A stretch of 64,000 bases of DNA from Zymomonas mobilis subsp. pomaceae ATCC 29192 (GCF_000218875.1 NC_015709.1:1619001-1683000), one strand, 5' to 3'; positions 47,266 to 56,761 are shown, counted from the first letter of the stretch. Made by a program: numbers and translations. Notes: a model not told the origin generated them from the sequence alone.

Positions 47266-48849
47266 TTAGAGAAAATGGAGCGATTTGACCTGACGTACTC
47301 CGGCCAGTTCGGCAACTTTTGCCATTTTTCCAGCGGTTACCGGCGAATCAACCGATAATAACAAGACGGCTTCTCCCCCTGTTGAACGGCGTCCCAGATG
47401 GAAAGTACCGATATTGACACCCGCTTTTCCTAAAAGCGATCCTAAGCGACCAATAAAGCCCGGTGTATCATCATTGACGATATAGAGCATGTCACCGCTT
47501 AAATTAGCTTCGACCTTAATACCAAAAATATCAACAAGCCGAGCACCGTCACGCCCGAATAAAGTGCCTGCTACAGATTTTTCCTGTCCTTGGTCATCTT
47601 TTACGGTTACCCTTACCAGGGTATTATAAGCGCCTTTCCGATCGTGGCGAATTTCACGCACATCCAGATCACGCTCACGGGCGAGGAAGGGGGCATTCAC
47701 CATATTAACCGACTGAGAATAAACACCCATCAAACCCGCAAGCACTGCACTGGTAATCGGTTTTTGATCAAGACTGGCGGCAGCCCCTTCAACTTCGATG
47801 GAAACCGCTTTTAGGGAATCCCCTTCCAACTGGCCAATAAGCCTTCCTAATTGTTCGGCCAAAGCCATGTAGGGCTTTACGCGGGGCGCTTCTTCTGCCG
47901 ATAATGACGGCATATTTAAGGCATTTGAAACCCCGCCCGTCAGAAGATAATCTGACATTTGTTCTGCAACCTGAATAGCGACATTTACCTGTGCTTCTGA
48001 GGTTGATGCCCCTAAATGGGGCGTAGCAACAAAGTTAGGCACCCCAAAAAGCGGATTTTCCTTAGCGGGCTCTTTTTGAAAAACATCCAAAGCCGCCCCT
48101 GCAACATGACCGGACAACAAGGCATCTTTTAAGGCTTCTTCATCAATTAACCCACCACGGGCACAATTGATGATGCGAACCCCTTTTTTTGTTTTTGCCA
48201 AATTTTCACGAGATAAAATATTCCGCGTCTGATCCGTAAGCGGCACATGCAAAGTGATAAAATCGGCACGACTAAAGAGCACATCAAGTTCGACTTTCTC
48301 AATGCCCAATTCTAAAGCCCGATCAACAGTTAAAAACGGGTCGTAAGCCACCACTTTCATTTTCAGACCGACAGCACGATCCGCTACAATAGAACCAATA
48401 TTACCCGCACCAATCAGGCCTAACGTTTTGCCGGATACTTCAACCCCCATGAAGCGATTCTTTTCCCATTTTCCGGCTTGGGTTGACGCATTAGCTTCGG
48501 GAATTTGGCGAGCAACAGCAAACATTAAGGCAATTGCCTGTTCAGCCGTTGTGATAGAATTACCAAAAGGCGTATTCATCACGACAATGCCAGCAGCAGA
48601 AGCCGTCGGAATATCAATATTATCAACACCGATACCCGCTCGACCGATTACTTTTAGATTTTTAGCTTCGGCAATGATTTCTTGGGTTACTTTGGTAGCG
48701 GAACGGATTGCCAAACCATCATAGTCACCAATGATTTTTTTGAGTTCTTCCGGTGTTTTACCGGTGATTTCGTCTACCTCAACGCCGCGTTCACGGAAAA
48801 CCGCCGCCGCACGTGGATCCATCTTGTCGGAAATTAACACTCGGGTCAT
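47266..48849 (-). CDS. serA: D-3-phosphoglycerate dehydrogenase
   Basis: Oxidises 3-phosphoglycerate to 3-phosphohydroxypyruvate, the first step of serine synthesis. In 527 residues: substrate and NAD domains (about 1-310) with AIRSATKVTQEIIAEA, GLIGAGNIGSIVADRA and the GAALDVFQKEPAKENPL region. An intervening domain and a C-terminal ACT domain (about 450-527) with VNDDTPGFIGRLGSLLGKA follow. This is the long type with potential serine feedback. I start at ATG 48849 with GGAGA upstream. It follows serC by 95 bases. Confidence 0.96.
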   Translation of the reverse strand: MTRVLISDKMDPRAAAVFRERGVEVDEITGKTPEELKKIIGDYDGLAIRSATKVTQEIIAEAKNLKVIGRAGIGVDNIDIPTASAAGIVVMNTPFGNSITTAEQAIALMFAVARQIPEANASTQAGKWEKNRFMGVEVSGKTLGLIGAGNIGSIVADRAVGLKMKVVAYDPFLTVDRALELGIEKVELDVLFSRADFITLHVPLTDQTRNILSRENLAKTKKGVRIINCARGGLIDEEALKDALLSGHVAGAALDVFQKEPAKENPLFGVPNFVATPHLGASTSEAQVNVAIQVAEQMSDYLLTGGVSNALNMPSLSAEEAPRVKPYMALAEQLGRLIGQLEGDSLKAVSIEVEGAAASLDQKPITSAVLAGLMGVYSQSVNMVNAPFLARERDLDVREIRHDRKGAYNTLVRVTVKDDQGQEKSVAGTLFGRDGARLVDIFGIKVEANLSGDMLYIVNDDTPGFIGRLGSLLGKAGVNIGTFHLGRRSTGGEAVLLLSVDSPVTAGKMAKVAELAGVRQVKSLHFL

Positions 48850-48944
48850 AACAGCATCTCCAGACAACCGTCTTTGCGCTTTTACGCGCAAGACGGGTCA
48901 GTATTTATTTTTAGGAAAAATCGGGCCAGTATCAGGGCTTAAAA

Positions 48945-50102
48945 TCAGGCGTGGATTTGTGCCCATGCCCAATCGAGCCATGGCCCCAGCGCTGCAATAT
49001 CAGACGCTTCTACCGTAGCACCGCACCATACGCGTAATCCCGGAGGCGCATCACGGTGACCTGCAATATCATAAGCCGCATTTTCAGCTTCCAATAAACC
49101 TGCCAGCTTTTTAACCAAAGCGGCTTTGGCATTGTCATCTAATCCGCTGACGGCTTTATCTGAAAATTTCAAACAGGGGCTGGTATTGGAACGGATTGCT
49201 GGATCAGCGACAAGATGCTCGATCCAGTCTGTTTTTCTAACCCATTCATCAAGGGTCGCTGCATTTTTATTACAGCGCGCCATCAATGCCGAGACACCGC
49301 CTAACTCTTCTGCCCATTCTAGTGCCCAGATATAATCTTCTACGGCTAAAAGAGAGGGAGTATTGATTGTGCTGCCCTTAAAAATACTCTCATCAAGTTT
49401 GCCGTTTTTCGTGAGACGGAAAATTTTAGGGAGCGGCCATGCAGGCGTATAGCTTTCCAAACGTTCTACTGCCCGCGGGCCAAGGATGATAATGCCATGC
49501 GCGGCTTCACCACCCAACACTTTCTGCCAAGAGAAAGTAACAACATCCAATTTTTCAAAAGGCAAAGGCTGTGCAAAACAAGCGGACGTAGCATCTGCAA
49601 TCATCAGACCTTCATGATCAGGTTTTATCCAGTCCCCATTAGGGACTTTGACGCCTGAAGTCGTACCATTCCAGGTAAAGACTACATCTGTAGACTGATC
49701 GACCTTTGAAAGATCAGGCAATTCGCCATAGGGCGCTTTCAAAACTGTTGGATTGATCTTCAACTGTTTGACGGCATCGGTAATCCAGCCGAGACCAAAA
49801 CTTTCCCATCCCAAGACGGTTGCAGGTCTTGCCCCTAACAGTGACCACATTGCCATTTCTACCGCGCCCGTATCAGAAGCAGGTACGATGCCAATACGGT
49901 GGCTATCAGGTACTTCTAAGATTTTACGAGTCAGTTCAATTGCATATTGAAGGCGGCTTTTACCAATACTGCCGCGATGCGAACGTCCTAGTGAACCCAA
50001 AGGTAATTTTTCAGGTGCCCAGCCTGGTGGCTTGGCACAAGGACCCGATGAAAATTGAGGGCGGATCGGTTTTACGGTCGGTCGAATAGAATAATCAGTC
50101 AT
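48945..50102 (-). CDS. serC: Phosphoserine aminotransferase
   Basis: PLP enzyme for the second step of serine synthesis. It belongs to the variant class found in alphaproteobacteria: KPPGWAPEKLPLGSLGRSHR, RIGIVPASDTGAVEMAMWSL, VVFTWNGTTSGVKVPN and DVVTFSWQKVLGGEAAHGII with the PLP lysine. I start at ATG 50102 (385 residues); the upstream frame reaches into the structured leader. serC-serA form a pathway pair. Confidence 0.95.
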   Translation of the reverse strand: MTDYSIRPTVKPIRPQFSSGPCAKPPGWAPEKLPLGSLGRSHRGSIGKSRLQYAIELTRKILEVPDSHRIGIVPASDTGAVEMAMWSLLGARPATVLGWESFGLGWITDAVKQLKINPTVLKAPYGELPDLSKVDQSTDVVFTWNGTTSGVKVPNGDWIKPDHEGLMIADATSACFAQPLPFEKLDVVTFSWQKVLGGEAAHGIIILGPRAVERLESYTPAWPLPKIFRLTKNGKLDESIFKGSTINTPSLLAVEDYIWALEWAEELGGVSALMARCNKNAATLDEWVRKTDWIEHLVADPAIRSNTSPCLKFSDKAVSGLDDNAKAALVKKLAGLLEAENAAYDIAGHRDAPPGLRVWCGATVEASDIAALGPWLDWAWAQIHA

Positions 50103-50180
50103 AGTCTTTAAGACTCTCCTTACAGAGAGCTCGCGCCGCGTTGGGACGGCGTGGCCCGCTGTCCTTTCTAGGGGCATTTG
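50103..50180 (-). promoter_or_regulatory. Structured serC leader, resembling the serC RNA motif
   Basis: On the serC strand the 80 bases before the ATG are unusually GC-rich and foldable. CTCTC (complement 50125-50129) pairs with GAGAG (complement 50114-50118), so the Shine-Dalgarno AAGGAG lies in a hairpin. Upstream, CGCCG / CGGCG and the near-palindrome GGACAGCGGGCCACGCCGTC form further stems. A conserved serC leader motif that covers the ribosome site is known from alphaproteobacteria; identity here is inferred from position and structure. The rest of the gap (50181-50398) shows no gene. Confidence 0.6.
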
Positions 50181-50398
50181 TTTTCAGGTCAATTGAGATT
50201 GCGAAGAGAACCCTCAAAAGGAGAGTGATTTTCTCCGTCATAGAAATCAATTTAATGACTATTAGGGCTGGTGATAGGTTTATTGATGGTAAACAAATTT
50301 ATATTAAAGATGATGTTTATAATTACCAATAGTTTTTCTTAAAGATGTTTTTTTAAGGCTAGTCTTTCAGCATAAACTGAGGTTAAATTGAAAAGGCT

Positions 50399-51058
50399 AT
50401 GTCTTATTCCCGTTTTATTCTCTGTTTTGCTTTCTTTATTTTAGCTTCCTGTTCCGGCTCCTCTTCGGATAAACGAAAAACAGCCAATCATGCTTCTAAG
50501 TATGTAAACACGCCAGTTTCTTCTGAGAGTTTTTCTCAGTGCCTAAAGACGCTTAATAGAGAAGGGGTGCATTACCAATTAGCACCCGAACGCCAGTTTA
50601 ATAATGGCTGTTATATTCATCAGGCCGTTGTAATAAGCGCCGCACAGATACCCATTACCCATTTAGGCCCTTTACAATGTCATGCTGCCGAAGCTTTGGC
50701 TTTTTGGGTGGATGATGCAGTACAAAAATCGGCTAAAGTCTGGTTGGGCAGCGCAGTGATCAAAGTAGAAACTTTTGGCAGTTATAATTGTCGCACCCGC
50801 AACAGCCAGAGCGGGGCCAAAATATCAGAACATGCCCATGCTAATGCGGTTGATATTGCCGCTTTCGATCTGGCTAATGGCAGACGGATTACGATAAAAA
50901 ACGACTGGCACGAAGGTGACCATCAGACAAAAGATTTCCTTCATGCTGTTTTTCGTGCCGCATGCCGTCGTTTTTCTGGTGTTATTAGTCCCGATGGGGA
51001 TAACTATCATCAGGACCATCTGCACATGGATTTAGGCGCCAGCCATTATTGTCACTAA
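50399..51058 (+). CDS. Extensin-like C-terminal domain lipoprotein
   Basis: A 219-residue protein with a lipoprotein signal (FAFFILASCSG, lipidated Cys18), so it is probably membrane-anchored in the periplasm. The rest matches the extensin-like domain of alphaproteobacteria: LGPLQCHAAEALAFWVDDAV, TFGSYNCRTRNSQSGAKISE, HANAVDIAAFDLANG and YHQDHLHMDLGASHYCH. Histidines and aspartates in SEHAHANAVD and DHLHMD follow the LAS zinc-peptidase pattern, so a peptidoglycan D,D-peptidase role is plausible but unproven. Four or more cysteines may form disulfides. Confidence 0.85.
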   Translation: MSYSRFILCFAFFILASCSGSSSDKRKTANHASKYVNTPVSSESFSQCLKTLNREGVHYQLAPERQFNNGCYIHQAVVISAAQIPITHLGPLQCHAAEALAFWVDDAVQKSAKVWLGSAVIKVETFGSYNCRTRNSQSGAKISEHAHANAVDIAAFDLANGRRITIKNDWHEGDHQTKDFLHAVFRAACRRFSGVISPDGDNYHQDHLHMDLGASHYCH

Positions 51059-51068
51059 ATTTCTTGCG

Positions 51069-51440
51069 TTAAGAAAGCGCTTGTTCGACACTTTTTTTTA
51101 TGTCGTAAACATAGGTTTTATTTTTAGAGATTAATATATTCTCATCCTTGCCGGACATTTTGAAAACCAGCGTATATCTAGGATGGTGATCCATGCAAAA
51201 AGCGGTACCGCCGAGGATAACAAAAACGATAGCGGTTGTATAATAAGCAAATATTGAAAAGATAACCGCGATTATTACAAATATAATAGACAAATATAAT
51301 GTTAATTCATTTTTTGTTTTTTCTATAGAAACATGACTGATATTTTTTAATAAATAGGGCGTACTATTTATTTTTATCGTGGATTCGTCTATTTCTATTT
51401 CGTCCCTAATGAAATCAAGATCTTTCGTTATAAAATGCAC
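51069..51440 (-). CDS. Small two-helix membrane protein (DUF6232-like), paralogue 1
   Basis: A 123-residue protein: a short N-terminal beta-like part (DEIEIDESTIKINSTPYLLK), then NISHVSIEK. A strongly hydrophobic hairpin (about 47-80, LTLYLSIIFVIIAVIFSIFA) and a C-terminal part (RYTLVFKMSGKDENILISKN) follow. The layout resembles DUF6232 proteins as I recall them; I cannot confirm the assignment. It shares its plan with the 51536-51919 protein upstream on the same strand. Very AT-rich. Confidence 0.65.
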   Translation of the reverse strand: MHFITKDLDFIRDEIEIDESTIKINSTPYLLKNISHVSIEKTKNELTLYLSIIFVIIAVIFSIFAYYTTAIVFVILGGTAFCMDHHPRYTLVFKMSGKDENILISKNKTYVYDIKKSVEQALS

Positions 51441-51535
51441 TTTTAATCCTATAATAGTTTTTGGTATTAAAGCTTATAATCATATTTATACGAATTTTAT
51501 TATATTTTATTGCATTTTGTTCAAAAAATTATGCT

Positions 51536-51919
51536 CTATAGCGTTTTAATACCCGGTTTTTTAGAGAGAATAATTTTTCTTAATTTTAATAAATAGTTTT
51601 TTCTCGAAGAAAAAAGCGCCATCTCCTCACCTTTCGGTATAAGAAAAGTAAGAATATATCCAGGCATGAATACAAGGATAATATAGGCTGTCATTACTAA
51701 AAAGGCGATCACTCCCAGAATTTTAATTAATAAAGACGTAAAAACAAATAATATTATAGATAATATTCCAGCAATAACAGCACATTTTATATATTTTGAT
51801 CTGGGTTGAAGACGGACAGATACCTGCTCTATTTCATTTATAGAATAGGTATGGGCTTTTGTTTTTACTAAATGATCTGTTATTGTAATATTTTTATCCT
51901 GAAAAACAATCTCGGTCAT
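51536..51919 (-). CDS. Small two-helix membrane protein (DUF6232-like), paralogue 2
   Basis: A 127-residue protein with the same order as its neighbour: IVFQDKNITITDHLVKTKAH, YSINEIEQVSVRL, two membrane helices (about 48-90) and YILTFLIPKGEEMALFSSRK. I choose ATG 51919, with AGGTGA upstream, over the GTG at 51928. The pair looks like an old tandem duplication. No function known. Confidence 0.65.
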   Translation of the reverse strand: MTEIVFQDKNITITDHLVKTKAHTYSINEIEQVSVRLQPRSKYIKCAVIAGILSIILFVFTSLLIKILGVIAFLVMTAYIILVFMPGYILTFLIPKGEEMALFSSRKNYLLKLRKIILSKKPGIKTL

Positions 51920-52128
51920 AATAATCACCTATGCCTTTTATAAGGTAATATTGACGCTATTATTTTTATTTTGTCATAAAGTTATTCGCTGGTATCAGGC
52001 GCGTACCTCAAAATTCAAAAATTTTTAAAAACGCTTTCTCAATTTAAAACGAACAAGTTCGGAAAGGTTTCTATTTTTCTTTTTTGAGGCACCCTTTTTG
52101 TCTGACTGTTACTTTAAAGGCATTAGCC

Positions 52129-53004
52129 ATGGCTCAACGTAAAATTACTCCTGACGCCCGCGATGACGCAATCAACGCAAGCCATGTGCGTAAAACACCT
52201 CAGACAACGAATCCTTCTTTTCGGCTGGCTTTTCAGGATCCTGATTTCCTGTTGCGAGAGGATTTGCGTCCGGTCAGGTTTCAGCTTGAACTTTTAAAGC
52301 CTGACTTAATCCTGAAAGAGGCAGGGATAGAATCCACTTTTGTATTTTATGGCTCCGCCCGCATTCCTTCTCCTGAAGAAACAACCGCAATAATCGCCGC
52401 TGCTAAAGATGAAGAATCCTATGGTATTGCCAAGCGGCTGGCAGATCATAGCCGTTATTATAATGAAGCCCGAAAACTAGCCCAACTTGCTAGCCAAATT
52501 CCGCAGGATGAGGCGGGTAAGCGTCATTTTGTTGTCTGCTCTGGCGGCGGGCCTTCCATTATGGAAGCTGCGAATAGAGGCGCTGCCGATGTTGATGCGC
52601 CCTCCATTGGCTTTGGTATTGTATTACCTTTTGAAACAGCGCCCAATCCTTACATCACCCCTGAGTTCTCATTCCAGTTTCATTATTTTGCGCTCAGAAA
52701 AACACATCTGATGTTAAGGGCGCAGGCTTTTGCTATTTTCCCGGGAGGCTTTGGAACATTAGACGAAGTATTTGAACTGTTGACCTTGATTCATACGAAA
52801 AGAATCGAACCCGTGCCTATTTTATTTTATGGGCGCGCCTTCTGGGAAAAAATCGTCAATTTTGAAGCCTTGGCAGAAGAAGGGATGATTTCCAAAAAAG
52901 ATTTGGATTTCTTTCAGTTTGTCGAGACTGCCGAAGAAGGATGGGAAATTATTCGTAATTTTTGGAAAAATGACCAAACGGGCAGGGTTCATTTAACTTT
53001 TTAA
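52129..53004 (+). CDS. LOG family protein (cytokinin-activating phosphoribohydrolase-like)
   Basis: A Rossmann-fold protein of 291 residues. The signature IFPGGFGTLDEVFELLTLIH is the PGGxGTxxE motif of the LOG family, which hydrolyses nucleoside 5'-monophosphates to free base and ribose phosphate. FVFYGSARIPSPEET and VVCSGGGPSIMEAANRGA bind phosphate. It is of the longer type, with an extra N-terminal part of about 60 residues. Physiological substrate unknown. ATG 52129 has AAAGG upstream. Confidence 0.88.
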   Translation: MAQRKITPDARDDAINASHVRKTPQTTNPSFRLAFQDPDFLLREDLRPVRFQLELLKPDLILKEAGIESTFVFYGSARIPSPEETTAIIAAAKDEESYGIAKRLADHSRYYNEARKLAQLASQIPQDEAGKRHFVVCSGGGPSIMEAANRGAADVDAPSIGFGIVLPFETAPNPYITPEFSFQFHYFALRKTHLMLRAQAFAIFPGGFGTLDEVFELLTLIHTKRIEPVPILFYGRAFWEKIVNFEALAEEGMISKKDLDFFQFVETAEEGWEIIRNFWKNDQTGRVHLTF

Positions 53005-53158
53005 TGCCACCGTGACGGTTGAAGTAGGAAATTTTTACTGAAGATAGAGTCTGAAGAGGTCTTTTTTAGGTCACCTGACAAAATTTTATCGTGCAATTCT
53101 ATAAATTTCGGCCTTCCCTTACTTGCGATCAGGGAATCCTACGTTTAATCACCAAAAA

Positions 53159-54082
53159 ATGATGGACGATTATTCCCCGTCTGCACAGGCGTTAGTAGCC
53201 GAAATGCAGGCTAAAGCGGCGTTGTCACCGGCTAAAGCGATTTCCTTCCAAGGCGCGCCCGGTTGTAACTCGCATCTTGCGATACTTGATCTTTTTCCAG
53301 ATAGTCTACCGCTTCCTTGTTTTAGTTTTGCGGATGCCTTGGCTGCGGTGAAAGAAGGCCGTGCCGGACGGGCGATGATCCCGATTGAAAATTCCTTGAA
53401 TGGCCGCGTGGCTGATATGCATTTTTTGCTGCCAGAATCCGGTCTTACCATTCAGGCTGAATATTTCTTACCCATTCACCATTGCTTGTTAGCCCCCAAG
53501 GGCGCAGGAAAAATAACGCGTGTTCTCAGTCATCCTCAGGCGTTGGGACAATGTCGTCATTGGCTTCATGCGCATAATATTCGGGCATTGGCACATGCGG
53601 ATACCGCAGGTGCCGCAGCAGAAGTCGCTGACCTTAATCAACACGGTCTTGCTTCCTTGTCACCGGCTCTTGCTGCTAAACTATATGGTCTTGAAATATT
53701 AGAAGAAGGTATCGCCGACGGTGAAGTTAACATTACGCGCTTTGTGGTGTTAGCCGAAGCTGAAGGTTCTTTTTTTCGGGAAGAATTACCGCCTATTTCG
53801 CAGCCTTCCTCTGGCAAGATGATGACGAGTCTTCTTTTTACCGTCAAAAATATTCCTTCTGCACTGTTCAATGCCATTCAAGGTTTTGGTGAAAACAAGG
53901 TCAATATGACTAAGCTTGAAAGCTATCAGCATGGTGCCAGTTTTGCTGCCACACAATTTTACGCTGATATAGAAGGGCAACCTTCTGAACCCAAGGTGCG
54001 TGAGGCTATGACGACCTTGAAAAAGAATAGTTATGATCTCAGAATTTTAGGAATCTATCCACAGGCTAGACCGCGTTTATAG
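53159..54082 (+). CDS. pheA: Prephenate dehydratase
   Basis: Converts prephenate to phenylpyruvate for phenylalanine synthesis. The catalytic domain (about 28-205) has ISFQGAPGCNSHLAILDLFP, MIPIENSLNGRVADMHFLL and the T-R-F motif in VNITRFVVLA. An ACT regulatory domain (about 220-300) follows; its usual ESRP phenylalanine-binding motif reads ESYQ here, a variant I recall as common in alphaproteobacteria. There is no chorismate mutase domain. I start at ATG 53159; the ribosome site is weak. 307 residues. Confidence 0.93.
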   Translation: MMDDYSPSAQALVAEMQAKAALSPAKAISFQGAPGCNSHLAILDLFPDSLPLPCFSFADALAAVKEGRAGRAMIPIENSLNGRVADMHFLLPESGLTIQAEYFLPIHHCLLAPKGAGKITRVLSHPQALGQCRHWLHAHNIRALAHADTAGAAAEVADLNQHGLASLSPALAAKLYGLEILEEGIADGEVNITRFVVLAEAEGSFFREELPPISQPSSGKMMTSLLFTVKNIPSALFNAIQGFGENKVNMTKLESYQHGASFAATQFYADIEGQPSEPKVREAMTTLKKNSYDLRILGIYPQARPRL

Positions 54083-54094
54083 AGGATAAGAGAA

Positions 54095-54118
54095 GTAACC
54101 TCCTGATCAGGAGGTTAC
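54095..54118. terminator. Perfect palindrome between pheA and mutY, likely bidirectional terminator
   Basis: GTAACCTCCTGA / TCAGGAGGTTAC is a 24-base perfect palindrome between convergent genes. It is followed by CTAATTTTC on the plus strand. Confidence 0.6.
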
Positions 54119-54130
54119 CTAATTTTCAGG

Positions 54131-55243
54131 TTAGGGCTGTCCTTTTAAAATTTGTTTGACGGCTTTTGCAAAAACCGTAGGCAGCCCCGCCGCCTTGATA
54201 TTGTTTAAAGCCCACCATTCGCCTTTACTTTCTATCTTCTCAATATCTGCTGATAAAATATTCAATTTTAATGAAAAATGAGTAAAGATATGGCCAATAT
54301 CGCCGCGTTCCTGCCATGAGATCATCTGTAAGGCTTTCTGGATTTCGGGATTAAAATCGCCAAAAGCTTCTTGTTGTGCTTGCGCGATTACGGCCTTTTT
54401 ATCGTGAGAGTTTATCGCCTCCTTGGGTATCCATGTACCACTTGGCAACGCCCGCATGCCTCCTAATAAACCTTTATCGGGTCGTTTAATTAATAAAATC
54501 TGATTCTGATGGCAGAGTGCAAAAACATAGCCGATCCGTTGAGGTCTAATTTTTTTAGGCATTTTTACAGGAAAATGGGCCGGATCTCCGGTTTTTTGTC
54601 CACAGCAAAAGGCAAGTAATGGGCAAATGCCACAAGCGGGTTGCCGATTGACACAGATTGTTGCTCCCATATCCATCATCGCCTGTGCAAAATCACCCGC
54701 CGCTATATCTGGTGTCAGGAGGTCAGTTTCTTCTGCAATAAGAGGGCGACTAGCGGGAAGAGGCGTTTCTATCGCAAAAAGTCGGCTAACCACCCGTTCT
54801 ACATTGGCATCCACCACAACCGCTCTTTTCCCAAAAGCAATCGCTGTGATGGCGGCGGCTGTATAGCGTCCAATACCAGGCAGCGCCTGTAAGGCTGGTT
54901 CATTATCGGGAAAAACCCCGCCAGCCTCGGCGACATGTTTTGCACAAAGAATAAGATTACGAGCGCGGCTGTAATACCCTAATCCCGCCCATGCTGCCAT
55001 GACATCGGCTTCGGCAGCTGAAGCTAAATCTTCTACGGTTGGCCAACGCTCTATAAATTTTTGATAATAGGGTACCACATGCGTGGTGGTTGTCTGCTGT
55101 AACATCACTTCAGATAACCACACCCGATAAGGATCCATGACGTCATCTCTAGAAGTTGCGCGCCATGGTAAAATACGGGCATGTTGCTGATACCATTCAA
55201 GAAGCGTAGCAGTTATTGCAGAATAAATAGTGGATTTTGACAT
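54131..55243 (-). CDS. mutY: A/G-specific adenine glycosylase
   Basis: Removes adenine mispaired with 8-oxoguanine. In 370 residues: helix-hairpin-helix and catalytic region (VMLQQTTTTHVVPYYQKFIE, ALPGIGRYTAAAITAIAFGK, VVDANVERVVSRLF). An iron-sulfur loop CVNRQPACGICPLLAFCC with the C-x6-C-x2-C-x5-C spacing comes next. The C-terminal NUDIX-like domain (about 230-370) recognises 8-oxoG. The start is close to, and divergent from, the DUF721 gene. Confidence 0.95.
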   Translation of the reverse strand: MSKSTIYSAITATLLEWYQQHARILPWRATSRDDVMDPYRVWLSEVMLQQTTTTHVVPYYQKFIERWPTVEDLASAAEADVMAAWAGLGYYSRARNLILCAKHVAEAGGVFPDNEPALQALPGIGRYTAAAITAIAFGKRAVVVDANVERVVSRLFAIETPLPASRPLIAEETDLLTPDIAAGDFAQAMMDMGATICVNRQPACGICPLLAFCCGQKTGDPAHFPVKMPKKIRPQRIGYVFALCHQNQILLIKRPDKGLLGGMRALPSGTWIPKEAINSHDKKAVIAQAQQEAFGDFNPEIQKALQMISWQERGDIGHIFTHFSLKLNILSADIEKIESKGEWWALNNIKAAGLPTVFAKAVKQILKGQP

Positions 55244-55277
55244 TTCACTCTATCGACGGCTGAGGACGGTTTGTGGC

Positions 55278-55961
55278 ATGACCTGTGTTATGAGCAAAGG
55301 CAACCCATCTTTCGGTGCTAATCCTGCTGCAAAGGGAAACGATTCCTCTGCATCAATGGGAAAAAAGCCCGTGCGCAAAAATACAAAAAAGACAACGAAA
55401 ACAGCGGTAAAAGACAAAAAATCTTTTCAGAAACGATCCTGTTCAGTCAGATCAATTGGTGAAATTTTACCGGATATAGGCGGCCCCATTTTCCGGCGTT
55501 TTGGTTTCCTTCATTCCACTATCGTTAGCCGTTGGTCTTATATTGTGGGAGAAAAATATGCGCGTTTTTCTCTACCTGAATCTATTCGTTTTTCCCGTGG
55601 AAAAACACTGGATGGGACGCTGAGTATTGTTGCCGAAGGTGGAATTGCTACTCAAATGCAGCATATTAATCCTGCTATTATAGAGCGCGTTAATCGTTTC
55701 TTTGGATATTCTGCTGTTGCTCAAGTGAAATTTCGACAAGGGCGTGTCCTTGATCATAAGAACAAAAATAAAAAAAACGTGCCTTCACCCCCGACTGAAT
55801 TTCTTCAATCTTACCTTGCAGAAGAAGATATTAAGCTAGTTCAGAATGTTCACAATTCTGACTTACAAACGAGTTTGATACGATTAGGCGGTTATGTTTC
55901 CCTCGCCTCGAAGATCGCCACTTCTGAAGCCAATGGAGAAAGAGAGAAAGACAAAACATGA
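55278..55961 (+). CDS. DciA-like (DUF721) protein
   Basis: A 227-residue protein with a lysine-rich, disordered N-terminus (about 1-55) and a DUF721 domain (IGEILPDIGGPIFRRFGFLH, IVSRWSYIVGEKYARFSLPE, NRFFGYSAVAQVKF). DUF721 proteins include DciA, a loader of the replicative helicase. I choose ATG 55278; ATG 55290 is also possible. The frame opens at 55230, inside mutY. Its stop overlaps the next start (ATGA). Confidence 0.82.
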   Translation: MTCVMSKGNPSFGANPAAKGNDSSASMGKKPVRKNTKKTTKTAVKDKKSFQKRSCSVRSIGEILPDIGGPIFRRFGFLHSTIVSRWSYIVGEKYARFSLPESIRFSRGKTLDGTLSIVAEGGIATQMQHINPAIIERVNRFFGYSAVAQVKFRQGRVLDHKNKNKKNVPSPPTEFLQSYLAEEDIKLVQNVHNSDLQTSLIRLGGYVSLASKIATSEANGEREKDKT

Positions 55962-56761
55962 ATGATCATTCGTCTTCAAAAAGAGGATACCGAGGCTATT
56001 CTTTGTTCCCGTTGTTAAGCACAGCTTCTGCTCTGACGATGCTGTTTACTGTCCCTGTCTTCTCGGCATCTCCCATTAAATCTCGACCCTCTCTTCAATT
56101 AACGCATAATATACAACCTGATAGGGCTAAGGATTGGGGACAGAGGGTATCTGAAACCAGCTTTGGCAGTTATGTTATTGGTAATCCCGATGCCCCTGTT
56201 AAGCTTTTGGAATATCTTTCGTTAACCTGTCCGCATTGTGCTGAACTTACACGGGAAAGCCTTCAGCCCTTAATGCACCACTATATTTCAAAAGGGCTAG
56301 TGAGCCTTGAAATACGGCATGCGGTGCGTGATGCTTTTGATGCGACCGCAACTTTGTTAGTTCGCTGTGGTGATCGCCAACATTATATAGACAGAGTAGA
56401 ACAGATTTTTAATAATCAGAACCGTTGGATGGATAGTGCCATAGAATTTAGCCAGAAACAGGCAAAAGTAAGGGATAATATCTCTTACGAAGCCTTTTTT
56501 CAAAAGGCGGCCACTGACACAGGGCTGATTGAGATGATGAAGCCTGTCGGTTTGACCTCTGATCAAAGTCTTCTTTGTCTCAAAGATCCTGTTGCTCTTG
56601 ATCTTTTGAAGAGACAATCTGTCGAGATTATAGAAAAAAGTAAAATTCCCGGAACGCCTTACTTACTTCTTAATGGTCGTCCCATAACGGATAGTCGCAC
56701 CAAACCCGACTGGGCTATCATTGACAGCAAAATCAAGGCAGCCCTTCAAAAAAAGAATTAG
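55958..56761 (+). CDS. DsbA-family thiol-disulfide oxidoreductase, exported (copy 1)
   Basis: A thioredoxin-fold protein of 267 residues with an N-terminal signal sequence (about 10-38) and the active site LTCPHCAELTRESLQP. The cis-proline region is KIPGTPYLLLNGRPITDS. It belongs to the DsbA subfamily (BdbD-like) that keeps company with DUF721 genes in alphaproteobacteria. There it is usually followed by smc; here a second DsbA-like gene follows. Probably oxidises periplasmic thiols with DsbB (60900-61499). Confidence 0.9.
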   Translation: MNDHSSSKRGYRGYSLFPLLSTASALTMLFTVPVFSASPIKSRPSLQLTHNIQPDRAKDWGQRVSETSFGSYVIGNPDAPVKLLEYLSLTCPHCAELTRESLQPLMHHYISKGLVSLEIRHAVRDAFDATATLLVRCGDRQHYIDRVEQIFNNQNRWMDSAIEFSQKQAKVRDNISYEAFFQKAATDTGLIEMMKPVGLTSDQSLLCLKDPVALDLLKRQSVEIIEKSKIPGTPYLLLNGRPITDSRTKPDWAIIDSKIKAALQKKN

